Below are positions 47,305 through 58,063 of a stretch of 64,000 nucleotides of DNA, piece after piece. The notes under the pieces were generated by a model that worked only from the letters and a program-made list of their open reading frames with translations, was not told the DNA's origin and did not search any database. The translations under genes and the position numbers were made by a program. The stretch lies in assembly GCF_001942305.1 (NCBI RefSeq), contig NZ_MKKE01000011.1, forward strand, positions 124,001 through 188,000, read 5' to 3'. Source of the DNA: Saccharomonospora sp. CUA-673. Its GTDB lineage: Bacteria; Actinomycetota; Actinomycetes; Mycobacteriales; Pseudonocardiaceae. Every line of letters starts with the position of its first letter. Position 1 is the stretch's first letter.

Positions 47305-50101
47305 GTGGTTGCCACTGAGTCGGCCAGCACGAACGCGGCTGCCCGCCGCGATCCGGCGGTTCCTCATCGTGGGTCCCGCGGCACGCACGGTGCTGGGGAC
47401 CTGCAGGCCGTGGAACGGCTGCTCGAGCGCGCCGACGCCATGGAACTACGGGCCCCGGAACTGTCGGTGGTCCTCGGTGAACGTGCGGCGTCACTGGCCG
47501 AGGCCGCCGGCGCCAACAGCCTGTGGGTGCGGGCCGAGGCCACCGCGGTGCACGCGCGGGTGCGGCTGGGACATCGGGCGTCGACCGTCGGCCGGGCCGT
47601 CACCGCCCTGCGCGCTGCGGAGGACGCCGGACTGCACGCCGTCGCGGCCGGGTTACGCACCGACCTCGCGGTCTGTGCCCGCAGCGTCGGTGCTCCGCTG
47701 ACCGGGCTGGCGATCCTGCGGCCCGTGTTGACCGTGGGCGGACTGTCGGCGGGCCAACGGGCGACGGCGCTGTGTCACCTCGTCGGTTGCCTCGGCACGC
47801 TCGGCCGCAAGGCCGAACTCGACCGCGTGCTGCTCGAAGGCGACCGGCTGGTCGCCTCGGACGGCTCGATCGGCGAGGACGACCGGCTGATGACCCGGGC
47901 GCTCATCCGGCTCGCGGTGTCCGGACATCGCCGCCGGCACGGCGACGTCATGGGCGCGGCCGACGCCGCCCGGACCGGCATCGGCTTCCTCGACAAGCTG
48001 TCCGACCCCGCCACGGACGGTGGACTCGCCCGGATCCGACTCGTCCTCGAACTCGTGTGCTCGCTGCTCGACCGCGGTGACGGCGAGATGGCGCTGGACG
48101 CCGCCCAGCCGTTGCTCGACGCGCCCGAACGCGCCGCGTCGGTCGCGCCGGCCGCCTGGCTGCGCACCGCCCTCGCCACGCGTGTGCTGATGCGCGGCGG
48201 CTCCGCCGAATCGGCGGCCACCATGCTGCGCGACGCCCTGTACAGCGTCGGCAGGCACGACCTGGACGCCCTGTCCGCACGACTGTGGCTGGAGCTGGCC
48301 AACGTCGAGGAACACATCGGCAATCCGGCCGAGGCCGTGACCTGCCTGCACAACGCCCGCGCCGCCGAACAGCGCTACGCCCGCGCCCGCAGCCAGGCCC
48401 GCGCTGTCCTGCACGGCGAGTTCGGTTCCGGGGAACAGGCACCGGTCGACCTTGCCGAGATCGTCACCTCCGCCCGTCCCTCCGCGCCCGCCTCGACCAC
48501 CGCCGCCGCGCAGGCGCACCCGCGTCCGGCACGAACGGCCACGCCGTGCGCAGCGCCGAACCGGACTTCGGCGGCCACGAGAGCACCCACCGGGCGGCCG
48601 CGAACGGTGCCGCCGCGCACGCCGCCGGGACCAACGGCGCAGCGACCAACGGTGCCGCGGCTCGCGGTGCCGGATCCGACGGCGCAGCGGCGCACGGTGC
48701 CGGGACCAACGGGGCAGCGAGCAACGGGGCAGCGGCTCGCGGTGCGGCCCGGGCCGGGACGCCGGCCGCCGGGACCAACGGGCACGCGCCGGCGGAGCGC
48801 AACGGAGCCCGGTCCGGCACGTCGTCCACGGCGCCGGAGGAGACACCTGCCGAGGCGACCACGGTGATGCCCGCGCTCTCCGCGTTGCCCGACCTCCCGA
48901 AACCCGCCGACCCCGCCGAGCTGCACGCCCCCGCCGAGCCGACCGACGCAGCGGACCTGAACGACGCAGCGGAACAGGACGACGCAGCGGAGCTGAACCG
49001 TCCTGCGGAGTCGGCCGCGATCCTCGCGCCGGAACCCGACCCGGAGCAGGAGGACCGTGCGGCGTCGGAACCACGGCGACGTCGTCGGCACGACACCGAG
49101 CACGGGTCGGTCACCGCACGGTCGGTGCTCGACCGGCTCGGGATCTCGGCGTCCGGAGGTGGTCGCCGCCGCGCATCCGCCGAGGCCGAGGGACGCGAGC
49201 CCACCCCGGCCGAGACCTCCGAGCGCGGCCTCGAACCCGCCGCCGACACACCCGCGTCGACCCACGCCGCGTCGCGCACGTCCTCGACCAGAGCCGAGGT
49301 ACTCGACTCCGGTGCGGCGGGGGCGAGCGTCGAGCCGATCCTGGCGGCCGCAACGGCCTACACCCCGGCCTCCACGCCGGAGCAGGCGCCGGAGCAGGCG
49401 CCCGAGTCGACGACGGTGCTGCCCGCGGTCACCGACCACGACGCATCCGGAACGACGTACGACGGCGCAGACGGCTCGGACAACGTAGACGGCGCGGACG
49501 ACAACGGTGCCGGCGGCGCTCCGCACGACGGCGACACGTGGTTGCCGCGACTGAAACTGCCGCCGCCCCTGCTGCCGCTCGAATCGCTCGTCGACGACCA
49601 CACCGGCGCGACGACACGCCCGATCACGCCGACGCTGCCGCAGCGACCGAAACCGCAGCGACCGAAACCGCAGTGACCGAAACCGCAGCGACCGGAGCGG
49701 TGCCCTCGGAAACGCCGTCCTACGACGAGGTGTTTCACGAAGCGCCGTCCCACGACCTGCCGAGCAGCGATCTGCCCGCCGGTGACGTCCGAACCAGCGA
49801 CATCCCGAGCTACGACATTCCGGCCTACGACATCCCGCTCGAGGAACCCCCCGAGGACGCGGGCCTGGCCGAGCTGCTCGCCCGAGCGCTCGCCGAGCAC
49901 CACAACTCGTCGAGCGCGCTGGCCGGCACCGGAGCCTCCGAACGGGACCGGCCGACGAGCAGCGCAGCAGCGGCAACGGCGTCGACGGCGTCGACGGCGT
50001 CGACCGCCTCGGCGGCGCCGGGCAGCGGCGGCATGAACGGCAGGCGTCGCCACGGCACGTCGAACGGTCGGGGTTTCGGCGGCTCGTCCAACGATCGGTA
50101 G
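47305..50101 (+). CDS. large helical-repeat protein with Ala/Thr/Glu-rich disordered tail (two frame breaks)
   Basis: The start is GTG 47305 after CGGAG. Residues 1-370 are helical and TPR-like (AVERLLERADAMELRAPEL, LVGCLGTLGRKAELDRVLLE, SARLWLELANVEEHIGNPAEA). The rest is low-complexity, with repeats of TNGAA/ARGA type, acidic PADPAELHAPAEPTDAADL-type blocks and a final DIPSYDIPAYDIPLEE and AGLAELLARALAEHH. Missing G near 48515 and 49634 break the frame; the repaired length is about 932 residues. It carries 15-base (49640-49684) and 9-base (49978-50004) tandem repeats in frame. It sits between ettA and gdh, which are adjacent in mycobacteria. The function is unknown. Confidence 0.75.
49640..49684 (+). 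repeat. 15-base tandem repeat inside the Ala-rich gene
   Basis: Three full copies of GCAGCGACCGAAACC (one with T for C) plus a partial fourth occur in tandem. The unit length is a multiple of three and encodes an ATETA-type pentapeptide, so copy-number change alters length without shifting the frame. Confidence 0.7.
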
Positions 50102-50140
50102 CTGCGCGCCCATTGCCGTCCCACTCCCGTGGCACACAGA

Positions 50141-50146
50141 TACAGT
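50141..50146 (+). promoter_or_regulatory. -10 box TACAGT of gdh
   Basis: TACAGT lies about 50 bases before the gdh start, which has its own GTGGAGAG ribosome site. No good -35 box is present at the normal distance. The transcript would have a short leader. Confidence 0.4.
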
Positions 50147-50197
50147 GGCCACGACAGAAGGCACGATGCCGTGCCATCGCCAGAGTGGAGAGTTGCG

Positions 50198-53100
50198 TTG
50201 CCCGACATGAGCTCGACCGGTGTGCACGTCCCCGCCAACGGGCGGAGCGAGACAGGCCATCCGCCCAACCGGCGCAGCCCTGAACAACTTCGTGACGACC
50301 TCGTCGACACGGCCGCCGCCCACGCTCCCGACATCGCCGATCTCATCGGTGTGTACTACCGGCTGATCCCGGCCGAGGAGATCGTCGGCGAGGAGCCGGA
50401 GGACCTGGTCGGCGCCGTGCGCTCGCATCTCGACCTCGCGCGCAACCACGTGTCCGGCCGCCCCGTGCTGCGCCTGTTCAACCCGACGGTCGCCGAGGAC
50501 GGCTGGTCGAGCGAATCCACCGTCATCCAGGTCGTCACCGACGACATGCCCTACCTCGTCGACTCGGTCGTCGCCGAACTGTCCCGCGGCGGTGCCGCGG
50601 TCCAGCGGGTCGTGCACCCGATCATGATGGTCACGCGCGACGTGTCCGGCACGCTCCAGCAGGTGCATCCCGACGCCGACGTCGCCGCGCCGGGGTCGGC
50701 CGCGACGATCGAGTCGTGGATGTATTTCGAGATCGACCTGATCACCGACCCCGCGCGTGCCCGTGACCTGCAGGCACGGCTGCTGACCGTGCTCGAGGAC
50801 GTGCGGGAGGTCGTCGAGGACACCGAACGCATGGAAGCCGCGGCCCTCGGACTCGCCGACCAGCTGGAGTCGAGCCCGCCCCCGGTCGACGACCAGGACG
50901 TCCAGGACGCCGCGCAGCTGCTGCGCTGGCTGGCCGACGGTCACCTGACCTTCCTCGGCTACCGACACTACGAGGTGATCGACGACGAAGGGCACCCCGC
51001 GTTGCGGGCCGTGCTCGCCTCGGGGCTCGGCGTCCTGCGGCACGACAACCTCGCCGCGGGCAAGCTCACCGCGGGCCCGGATTCCACCGCACAGGCGTTG
51101 AAACCGGAACTGCTCGTCCTCACCCAGGCAGGCGCACCGTCCACAGTGCACCGTCCGATCTATCCGTACTACATCGGCGTGAAGACGTTCGACGACGACG
51201 GCAACGTCACCGGCGAGCACCGGTTCCTCGGCATGTTCACCACCACGGCGCTGCACGAGGACGTGCTCGACATCCCCGTCGTGGAACGCCGGGTGCGCGA
51301 GGTCATCCACCGCGCGGGCTTCCCCATGCAGTCCTACTCGGGCCAGCGGATGCTGGAGGTACTGCAGAACTGGCCGCGCGCCGACCTGTTCTCCGCCGAC
51401 CCGGACTCGCTGTACTCCACCGCGACGGGCGCGATCACGTTGGCCGACCGGCGCAGGCTCCGCCTGTTCCTGCGCCGCGACTCCTACGGACGTTTCTACT
51501 CGTGCCTGGTGTTCCTGCCGCGCGATCGGTACACCACCCGCTCGCGGCTGGCGATGCAGCAGGTCCTGCTCGACGAGCTCGACGGCACGCACCTCGAGTA
51601 CGCCACGCGGCTGGGGGAGACCCAACTCGCGCAGGTGCACTTCACGGTGCACACCGACCAGGGCGCGATCTCCGAACCCGACACGCTCCACATCCAGGAG
51701 CAGCTGGCCGAGGCGATGCGCACCTGGGACGACCTGATGGTCGAGGCCATCCTTGACGAACGTCGCGGGCGCGCCGACGACGGCAAGGCGGTCACGTTCG
51801 CGGGCGAGGAATCGGCGACCCAACAGGCGCAGCGGTACGCCACGACGTTCCCCGAGGCGTACAAGGAGGACTTCGACGCGACCGCGGCGCTACGCGATCT
51901 GCGGCTGCTCGAATCGCTCGAGGGGCCCGACGACGTGCGTATGTCGTTCTACCTGCCCGAGGGCGCCGCGCCGGGGGAGCGTCGGTTCAAGCTCTACACC
52001 GAGGGTGAGGGCGTCACGCTGTCGACGATGCTGCCGTTGCTGCAGCGCATGGGCGTCGAGGTGATCGACGAGCGGCCGTACGAGCTGACCGGTGAGGACG
52101 GCACGCGGCTGTGGGTCTACGACTTCGGGTTGCGCATCGACCCTGCGGTGCTCGACGCGGTCGACTCCGAGGACGACCTGCAGGTGCGTTTCCAGGACGC
52201 GTTCGCCGCCGAATGGCGCGGGCTCACCGAGGTCGACGGGTTCAACGCGCTCGTCCTGCGCGCCGGCCTCGACTGGCGTCAGGTCACCATCCTGCGCACG
52301 TACGCGCGGTACCTGCGGCAGGCGGGCTCGCCGTATTCGCAGGACTACATCGAGACCACGGTGCTGGCGCACACCGACATCGCCACGGCGCTGGTCCGGT
52401 TGTTCGAGACCCGCTTCGGCGCCGACGACACCGACCGGCAGCGCCGGTCGGAGGAACAGATCGCCGAGATCAACACGCTGATCGACGAGGTCACCAGCCT
52501 CGATCAGGACCGCATCCTGCGGCGGCTGCTCACGTCCATCATCGCGACGCTGCGCACCAACTACCGGGTCACCGCGCGACGGGCAGCCGCATCCGTACCT
52601 CGCGTTCAAGCTGGACCCGCAGCAGATCCCGGACCTGCCCGAACCGCGGCCCGCGTACGAGATCTTCGTCTGCTCGCCGCGCGTCGAGGGCGTGCACCTG
52701 CGGTTCGGGTCCGTCGCGCGCGGCGGTCTGCGCTGGTCGGACCGCAAGGAGGACTTCCGCACCGAGGTTCTGGGCCTGGTGAAGGCGCAGGCGGTGAAGA
52801 ACTCGGTGATCGTGCCCGTCGGCGCGAAGGGCGGTTTCGTCGTCAAGCGGCCCCCGGCCGCGACCGGCGACCCGGGCGCCGACCGCGACGCGCTGCAGGC
52901 CGAGGGCATCGCCTGCTACCGCATGTTCATCTCCGGACTGCTCGACCTCACCGACAACCTCGTCGACGGCGTGACGGTGCCCGCCAAGGACGTCGTGCGC
53001 TACGACGGCGACGACAACTACCTCGTGGTCGCCGCCGACAAGGGCACCGCGACGTTCTCCGACATCGCCAACGAGGTCGCGCAGAGCTACGGTTTCTGGC

Positions 53101-55145
53101 TCGGCGACGCGTTCGCGTCGGGCGGCTCGGTCGGCTACGACCACAAGGCCATGGGCATCACCGCCAAGGGTGCGTGGGAGAGCGTCAAGCGCCACTTCCG
53201 CGAGCTCGACATCGACACGCAGAGCCAGGAGTTCACGGTCGTCGGCATCGGCGACATGGCCGGCGACGTGTTCGGCAACGGGATGCTGCTCTCGCGCCAC
53301 ATCCGGCTCGTGGCGGCGTTCAACCACCTGCACGTGTTCCTCGACCCGAACCCGGACGCGGCGACGTCGTACGCCGAGCGGGCGCGGTTGTTCGAGCTGC
53401 CCCGGTCGTCGTGGGAGGACTACGACCGTTCGCTGATCAGCGAGGGCGGCGGGATCTACCCGCGCAGCGCGAAGACGATCCCCATCACCCCGCAGGTGTC
53501 GGAGGCTCTCGGCCTGCCGGAGGACGTGACGAGCATGTCGCCCGCCGAACTCGTGCACGCGACCCTGCAGGCGCCCGTGGACCTGCTGTGGAACGGCGGC
53601 ATCGGCACCTACGTCAAGGACTCCGAGGAACGGCACGCCGATGTCGGCGACAAGGCCAACGACGCCGTCCGCGTCAACGGTGCCGAACTACGGGCCAAGG
53701 TCGTCGGCGAGGGCGGCAACCTCGGACTCACCCAGCGCGGGCGCATCGAGTTCGCCCGCCACGGCGGCAAGGTCAACACCGACGCGCTCGACAACTCCGC
53801 CGGCGTCGACTGCTCCGACCACGAGGTCAACATCAAGATCCTGCTCGACAAGCTCGTCGAGCAGGACCAGCTCGACACCGCCGCGCGCAACGAACTGCTC
53901 GAGGTCATGACCGACGAGGTCGGCGAGCTGGTGCTGCTGGACAACTACACGCAGAACCGGGTGCTGGGCGTGGCACGCCACCACACCGAGGCGATGGTGT
54001 CGGTGCACCGCAGGCTCGTGAGCGAGCTGGAGGGCAAGGGCGCGCTGGACCGCGAACTCGAGGCCCTGCCGCTCGATGCCGACTTCGGCGACCTCGAGAA
54101 GGCGGGCCGTGGGCTGACCTCGCCCGAGCTGGCGACGCTGCTGGCGCACGTCAAACTCGACCTCAAGGACGAGGTTCTCGCCAGCGAACTGCCCGACGCC
54201 GAGGTGTTCAGCCGCCGGGCCGCCGAGTACTTCCCGACCCCGCTGCGGGAGCGGTTCGGCTCCGCGGTCGACACGCATCCGCTGCTGCGCCAGATCACCA
54301 CGACGTGGCTCATCAACGAGGTCGTCGACGGCGCGGGCATCACGTACGCGTTCCGGCTCGCCGAGGAGCTGAACGCCACGGCCACCGACGCGGTGCGCGC
54401 CTTCGCAGTCGTCACCAACGTCTACGGGCTGCGGGAACTGTGGCGGGCCATCGCCGACCTGGACAACGTCGTGCCGACCGGGATCGCCGACGAGATGATG
54501 CTGGAGACGCGCCGTGTGCTCGACCGGGCGTCGCGGTGGTTCCTGACCAACCGGCCGCAGCCACTGCCGGTCGGCGCCGAGATCAGCAGGTTCGGACCGC
54601 CGATGCGGGCGCTGGCCGGCGAACTCGGCAAGCTCGTGCGCGGCAGGCAGGCCGAGAAGGTGCGCGCCGAGACGGACCGCCTGATCGCGGCCGGGGTCCC
54701 GGAGAACATCGCCGCGCGGGTCAGCGAACTGCTGCTCAGCTACGCGCTGCTCGACATCACCGAGGTCGCCGAGCTCGCCGACCGCGACGGCGACGGCGCG
54801 CCCGTCGACGTCGCGGACCTGTACTTCGCGCTCTCCGACCACCTTGGTTTCGACCACATGCTCGCGTCGGTCAACGAGCTCGAACGGGACAACCGCTGGC
54901 ATGCGCTCGCCAGGCTGGCGCTGCGCGACGACCTGTACGGTTCGCTGCGCAGCATCACGCTCGACGCCCTGCGGCACAGCGACCCCGGGGACGCAATCGA
55001 GGACAAGATCGACAAGTGGGAGCAGGCGAACGCCTCACGTCTGGCCCGGGCCCGCGTGACGCTCGACGAGATCTCCCGGTCCGGTCGCATCGACCTGGCC
55101 ACGTTGTCGGTCGCGGCACGGCAGATCCGCAGCACCGTCGGGTGA
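50198..55145 (+). CDS. gdh: NAD-specific glutamate dehydrogenase, 180-kDa type (frame broken near 52576)
   Basis: This enzyme oxidatively deaminates L-glutamate to 2-oxoglutarate. The long N-terminal regulatory region (ACT-like segments such as [12 protein letters not shown]) is followed by the catalytic core [36 protein letters not shown] with the catalytic Lys, and [17 protein letters not shown] for NAD. TTG 50198 has GGAG eight bases upstream; ATG 50207 is the alternative. Near 52576 two G are probably lost ([18 protein letters not shown]). The repaired length is about 1,650 residues, normal for the family. In mycobacteria it is controlled by GarA. Confidence 0.92.
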
Positions 55146-55156
55146 GGCGGCGCGGC

Positions 55157-55648
55157 ATGACACCCCACGGCACGACACGGAACGGCATGGCACAGCACGC
55201 CACGAACGGACCCGACATGAACGAGTACGTGACCCAGGTGCGGCCGAGATGGTCGGACATGGACGTGTTCGGGCACATCAACCACGCCCGCACGGTGACC
55301 CTGCTCGAAGAGGCGCGGGTACCGTTGTTGTTCGACGACGCGACCGCGAAAGGGCTCGGCGACTTCGCCAAGGGCACCGTCGTGGTGCGCCTCGGAGTGG
55401 ACTACAAACGGCCGATCGTCGTCGACGGACAACCGCTGCGCGTGGGCATCACCATGACGCAGCTGCGCACCGCGTCGTTCACGCTCGCCTACAGAGTCCA
55501 CACCGGACCGTCCGAACAGGACCCGGTCGCCGTCACCGCGTGGACGCTCCTGGCGCCCTACGACACCGGAGCGGCCCGGCCGCGCCGCCTGAACGAGGAG
55601 GAACGAGCCTTCCTCCTCGCACACATCCCGGAGGTATCCGGTGCCTGA
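55157..55648 (+). CDS. acyl-CoA thioesterase (4HBT hotdog fold), Rv2475c-like
   Basis: This hotdog-fold thioesterase follows gdh by 11 bases. VRPRWSDMDVFGHINHARTV contains the catalytic Asp of the 4-hydroxybenzoyl-CoA thioesterase type, and VVVRLGVDYKRPI is the central strand-helix. ATG 55157 follows GGTGAGG; ATG 55217, giving MNEYVTQVRPRWSD, is an equally good start. The intervening 60 bases are a run of CACG/ACGG-type words. The acyl substrate is unknown. Confidence 0.87.
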   Translation: MTPHGTTRNGMAQHATNGPDMNEYVTQVRPRWSDMDVFGHINHARTVTLLEEARVPLLFDDATAKGLGDFAKGTVVVRLGVDYKRPIVVDGQPLRVGITMTQLRTASFTLAYRVHTGPSEQDPVAVTAWTLLAPYDTGAARPRRLNEEERAFLLAHIPEVSGA

Positions 55649-56282
55649 ACTGAGAATCCCCGACCCCGCCGACCGCGAATCCCTGGGCGCATTCATCGCC
55701 AGGGCCGTACGCCTCGACGCACAAGCCGCCGTACGCCTGCGCATGCGTAGGCCCGGCGTCCTCGAAGCCTGGGCCGCCACCCCGTTCGAAGTGCTCGTCA
55801 CCCGAGCCGTCGAGGGCGACATCGACCCCGGCGACATCACCGTGTCCGGCTCGGAACTGCTCGCGGCACTCACCGTCACACCCGGGCCCGTCATGGACCC
55901 CGGACCCGCACGCGACCTGCTGTGGCGCTCCGACCTGCCCACCGGCACCACCGGCTGGCGCGCCGTCGAAACCCTGCCCGCCACCGTCGTCGCCGACCTC
56001 GCCGACCGCGGCGTCACCGTCGCCAGGGAGAACGTCGGCCCCCAAGGCACCCCGCCCGCCTCCCTCATGGACCAAACCGTCCTGACCGTCTCCGACGACG
56101 ACCAGAAATCCATCGAAGTACCCATGCGATTCCTGTTCGCCATGTCCGGCATGGGATTCGTCGACTCCTCCATCGACGGCGACGTGGTCCGCATCACCGC
56201 CAGCGACGCCTGGCTCCGCCTCGACGCCCGCTACGGCGCCGTCGTACGCCGCCGCCAGGCCCTCCTGCCGCTGTTGTTCTAG
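55641..56282 (+). CDS. conserved hypothetical protein, Rv2474c-like
   Basis: This 213-residue soluble protein has a GTG start overlapping the thioesterase stop by eight bases. It opens with LRIPDPADRESLGAFIARAVRLDAQA, then RPGVLEAWAATPFEVLVTRAV, and ends RYGAVVRRRQALLPLLF. No catalytic motif is visible. The gdh-thioesterase-this gene order matches mycobacteria, suggesting a shared operon. Third codon positions are strongly C/A-skewed (GAA, CAA, ACC), unlike gdh. Confidence 0.78.
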   Translation: MPELRIPDPADRESLGAFIARAVRLDAQAAVRLRMRRPGVLEAWAATPFEVLVTRAVEGDIDPGDITVSGSELLAALTVTPGPVMDPGPARDLLWRSDLPTGTTGWRAVETLPATVVADLADRGVTVARENVGPQGTPPASLMDQTVLTVSDDDQKSIEVPMRFLFAMSGMGFVDSSIDGDVVRITASDAWLRLDARYGAVVRRRQALLPLLF

Positions 56283-56334
56283 GCCTCGGGGCGGGTTGGG
56301 GCGGCCGGCGGGGGTGCGGTGCGGGTTGGGTGCC

Positions 56335-56439
56335 GTGTCAGCACCTCACGTCGCCGTGTTGGCATCCTGCGTCGCCGTGTCAGCATTTCGCGTCGTTGTG
56401 TTGGCAGTTGGTGGCGCTGTGTTGGCGTTTCGGGGGCAG
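56335..56439 (+). repeat. 21-base degenerate tandem repeat, five copies
   Basis: Five contiguous 21-base units each start with GTGT (T/C)(T/A)GCA-like sequence and mostly end in CGTCGCC, for example GTGTCAGCACCTCACGTCGC at 56335. No spacers occur, so it is a minisatellite and not CRISPR. It encodes heptads in two frames, but no start codon and ribosome site support a gene. Confidence 0.75.
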
Positions 56440-56496
56440 AGGGGTGCCTCGCCGGCGGGCAGGTCTCCGGGATGTTGGGCGGCGTTGCCGCCGGGG

Positions 56497-56639
56497 AAGT
56501 GTCATCCCGTCGACTTCGGCTTTGGGGTATCACACTGCAGTCAGGGCGCAAGGTTTTCGTTTCTTGGTTTCTGTTTGGGGGGTTGGTTGCGCCTGACTGC
56601 AGTGTGATTGTTGCTGTTTAGGTCGACGGGATGACGCTT
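56497..56639. repeat. 143-base imperfect inverted repeat (large hairpin)
   Basis: The outer arms at 56497-56514 and 56622-56639 are complementary over 18 bases with one mismatch and contain GTCATCCCGTCGAC. The inner arms at 56529-56551 and 56587-56608 (ATCACACTGCAGTCAGG at their core) pair over 22 bases with one bulged G. The loop is G/T-rich. It could be a miniature mobile element, a structured RNA or a replication-stalling cruciform. Confidence 0.75.
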
Positions 56640-56760
56640 CGGGGTGCGGTTTTGTGGGTGGGGTGGTTGGCGGGGGTGCCTTGCTTCGCTTCGGCGGTGG
56701 GCGTTTGTTTGTGGGGTGTTGGGGTTACTTTGGGTCAGGGGTTCTGTCACCTAGTGGGTG

Positions 56761-58014
56761 ATGTGCCTCGCTCAATTGTTCGGTAGTGTTGGTGTTGTGA
56801 GAGATGTTGAGGGGATCGTTGATGAGGCTCGGTCGGTGCTTGCTTTGCGGGCTCGGGCTGATGCTGCTGAGGTGTCGTTTCTGGCCTCGTTGGATGCTGG
56901 GTCGTCGTCGGATTCGTGGGAGCGGCGGTCGTTGGCTGAGGCGTTGGCGCCTGAGCTTCGGTTGTCGCCTCAGGGGGTTTTGGATCGGATTCATACCGCG
57001 CTTGCTTTGACTTATCGGATGCCTCGGCTGTTGCAGGCTATGCGGGAGGGGCAGGTGGATCGGTATGGCGCCGAGCGGGTGCTGAATACTGTCGCGCCGG
57101 TTTCTGATTCTGATGCTCTTGAGGTTGATCGGCTGTTGGAGGAGAAGCTTTCCCGGTTGTCGTTGACGGCGTGGCAGCCTCGGAATATGGCTTGGCATGC
57201 TTCGCAGATCGTCAAGCAGGTTGATCCTGGTGCCGAGACCGCTGCCGCTCGCATGGCGCATGAGGGACGGAAGGTCACGTTGGATCACGGGGTCTACGCG
57301 CAGTCGCGCCTGTCGGCAGATCTGCCGTCCGACGTCGCCTCGGCCGCTTACGCCCGCGTCGACGCCATGGCTCGCAAGCTTCGACTCTCCGACTCGGCGC
57401 GCAATCTCGACCAGCTGCGAGCGGACGTCTTCGCTGACTTGTTGCTGGGCAACGATCCTGGTGTGACCGTGCCTCAGTCGGCGGCGATGGTCTATCTCCA
57501 CATGCCCATCGACACCGCGCTCTCGATGTCCGAGACCGGAGCGTCGATCGACGGGATCGGGCCCGTACCCGCTGCTTACGCGCGGGAGATCATGACGAAC
57601 CCGAAGTCGGTCTGGCGGAAGGTGCTCTGCGATCCCGCCACCGGCAACCCTGTCGATCTCGGCCGTACCTCGTATCGTCCGAACTCGACGATCCGCAAGC
57701 TCGTCGAGGTCCGCGACCGGATGTGTGTCGTGCCCTGGTGTCGACGTCCCGCCCGGCACTGCGACTTCGACCACCAACAACAGTGGTCCAAAGACGGCGG
57801 CACCACCGCCGTCGACAATGCCGCACCCCGCTGCCGCCGACACCACCGACTCAAGAACGCACCCGGTTGGATCCACGCCTACGACCCCACCCACGGCACC
57901 TCGGCGGTGACCACACCGCTGGGCGTCACCTACGAAACCGAAGGCGACACCGTCCTGCCACCACGATCGTCGGATCCCGACAACGAAGCCGACAACGAAC
58001 CGCCACCGTTCTGA
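56761..58014 (+). CDS. DUF222/HNH endonuclease domain protein (13E12 repeat family)
   Basis: This DUF222 plus C-terminal HNH nuclease protein has about 417 residues and belongs to the multi-copy 13E12 family of actinobacteria. HNH residues are in CVVPWCRRPARHCDFDHQQQ and AAPRCRRHHRLKNAP. ATG 56761 (MCLAQLFGS) or GTG 56797 (RDVEGIVDEA) may be the start; there is no clear ribosome site. The first half uses almost only T- and G-ending codons and the last third almost only C- and A-ending ones, suggesting a mosaic origin. It is probably mobile or recombinogenic; its biological role is unknown. Confidence 0.85.
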   Translation: MCLAQLFGSVGVVRDVEGIVDEARSVLALRARADAAEVSFLASLDAGSSSDSWERRSLAEALAPELRLSPQGVLDRIHTALALTYRMPRLLQAMREGQVDRYGAERVLNTVAPVSDSDALEVDRLLEEKLSRLSLTAWQPRNMAWHASQIVKQVDPGAETAAARMAHEGRKVTLDHGVYAQSRLSADLPSDVASAAYARVDAMARKLRLSDSARNLDQLRADVFADLLLGNDPGVTVPQSAAMVYLHMPIDTALSMSETGASIDGIGPVPAAYAREIMTNPKSVWRKVLCDPATGNPVDLGRTSYRPNSTIRKLVEVRDRMCVVPWCRRPARHCDFDHQQQWSKDGGTTAVDNAAPRCRRHHRLKNAPGWIHAYDPTHGTSAVTTPLGVTYETEGDTVLPPRSSDPDNEADNEPPPF

Positions 58015-58063
58015 CCTCGCCGAATCGGTGGTCACGGCAGCATCCAGGTGGGATCGTGGAGGC

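Noticed and set aside
49358-51823. Very long minus-strand open frames opposite gdh, ettA, the alkaline-phosphatase-type and other genes
   Set aside because: They are mirror frames expected in high-G+C DNA; their peptides are Arg/Gly/Pro-rich and show no family motifs, whereas the plus-strand frames do.
56335-56439. CRISPR array
   Set aside because: The 21-base units are contiguous with no spacers and no cas genes are present; it is a minisatellite.
56761-58014. DUF222/HNH gene as a transposase
   Set aside because: It has no DDE or HUH motif and no terminal inverted repeats bounding the gene; the domain layout is that of 13E12-type HNH proteins.
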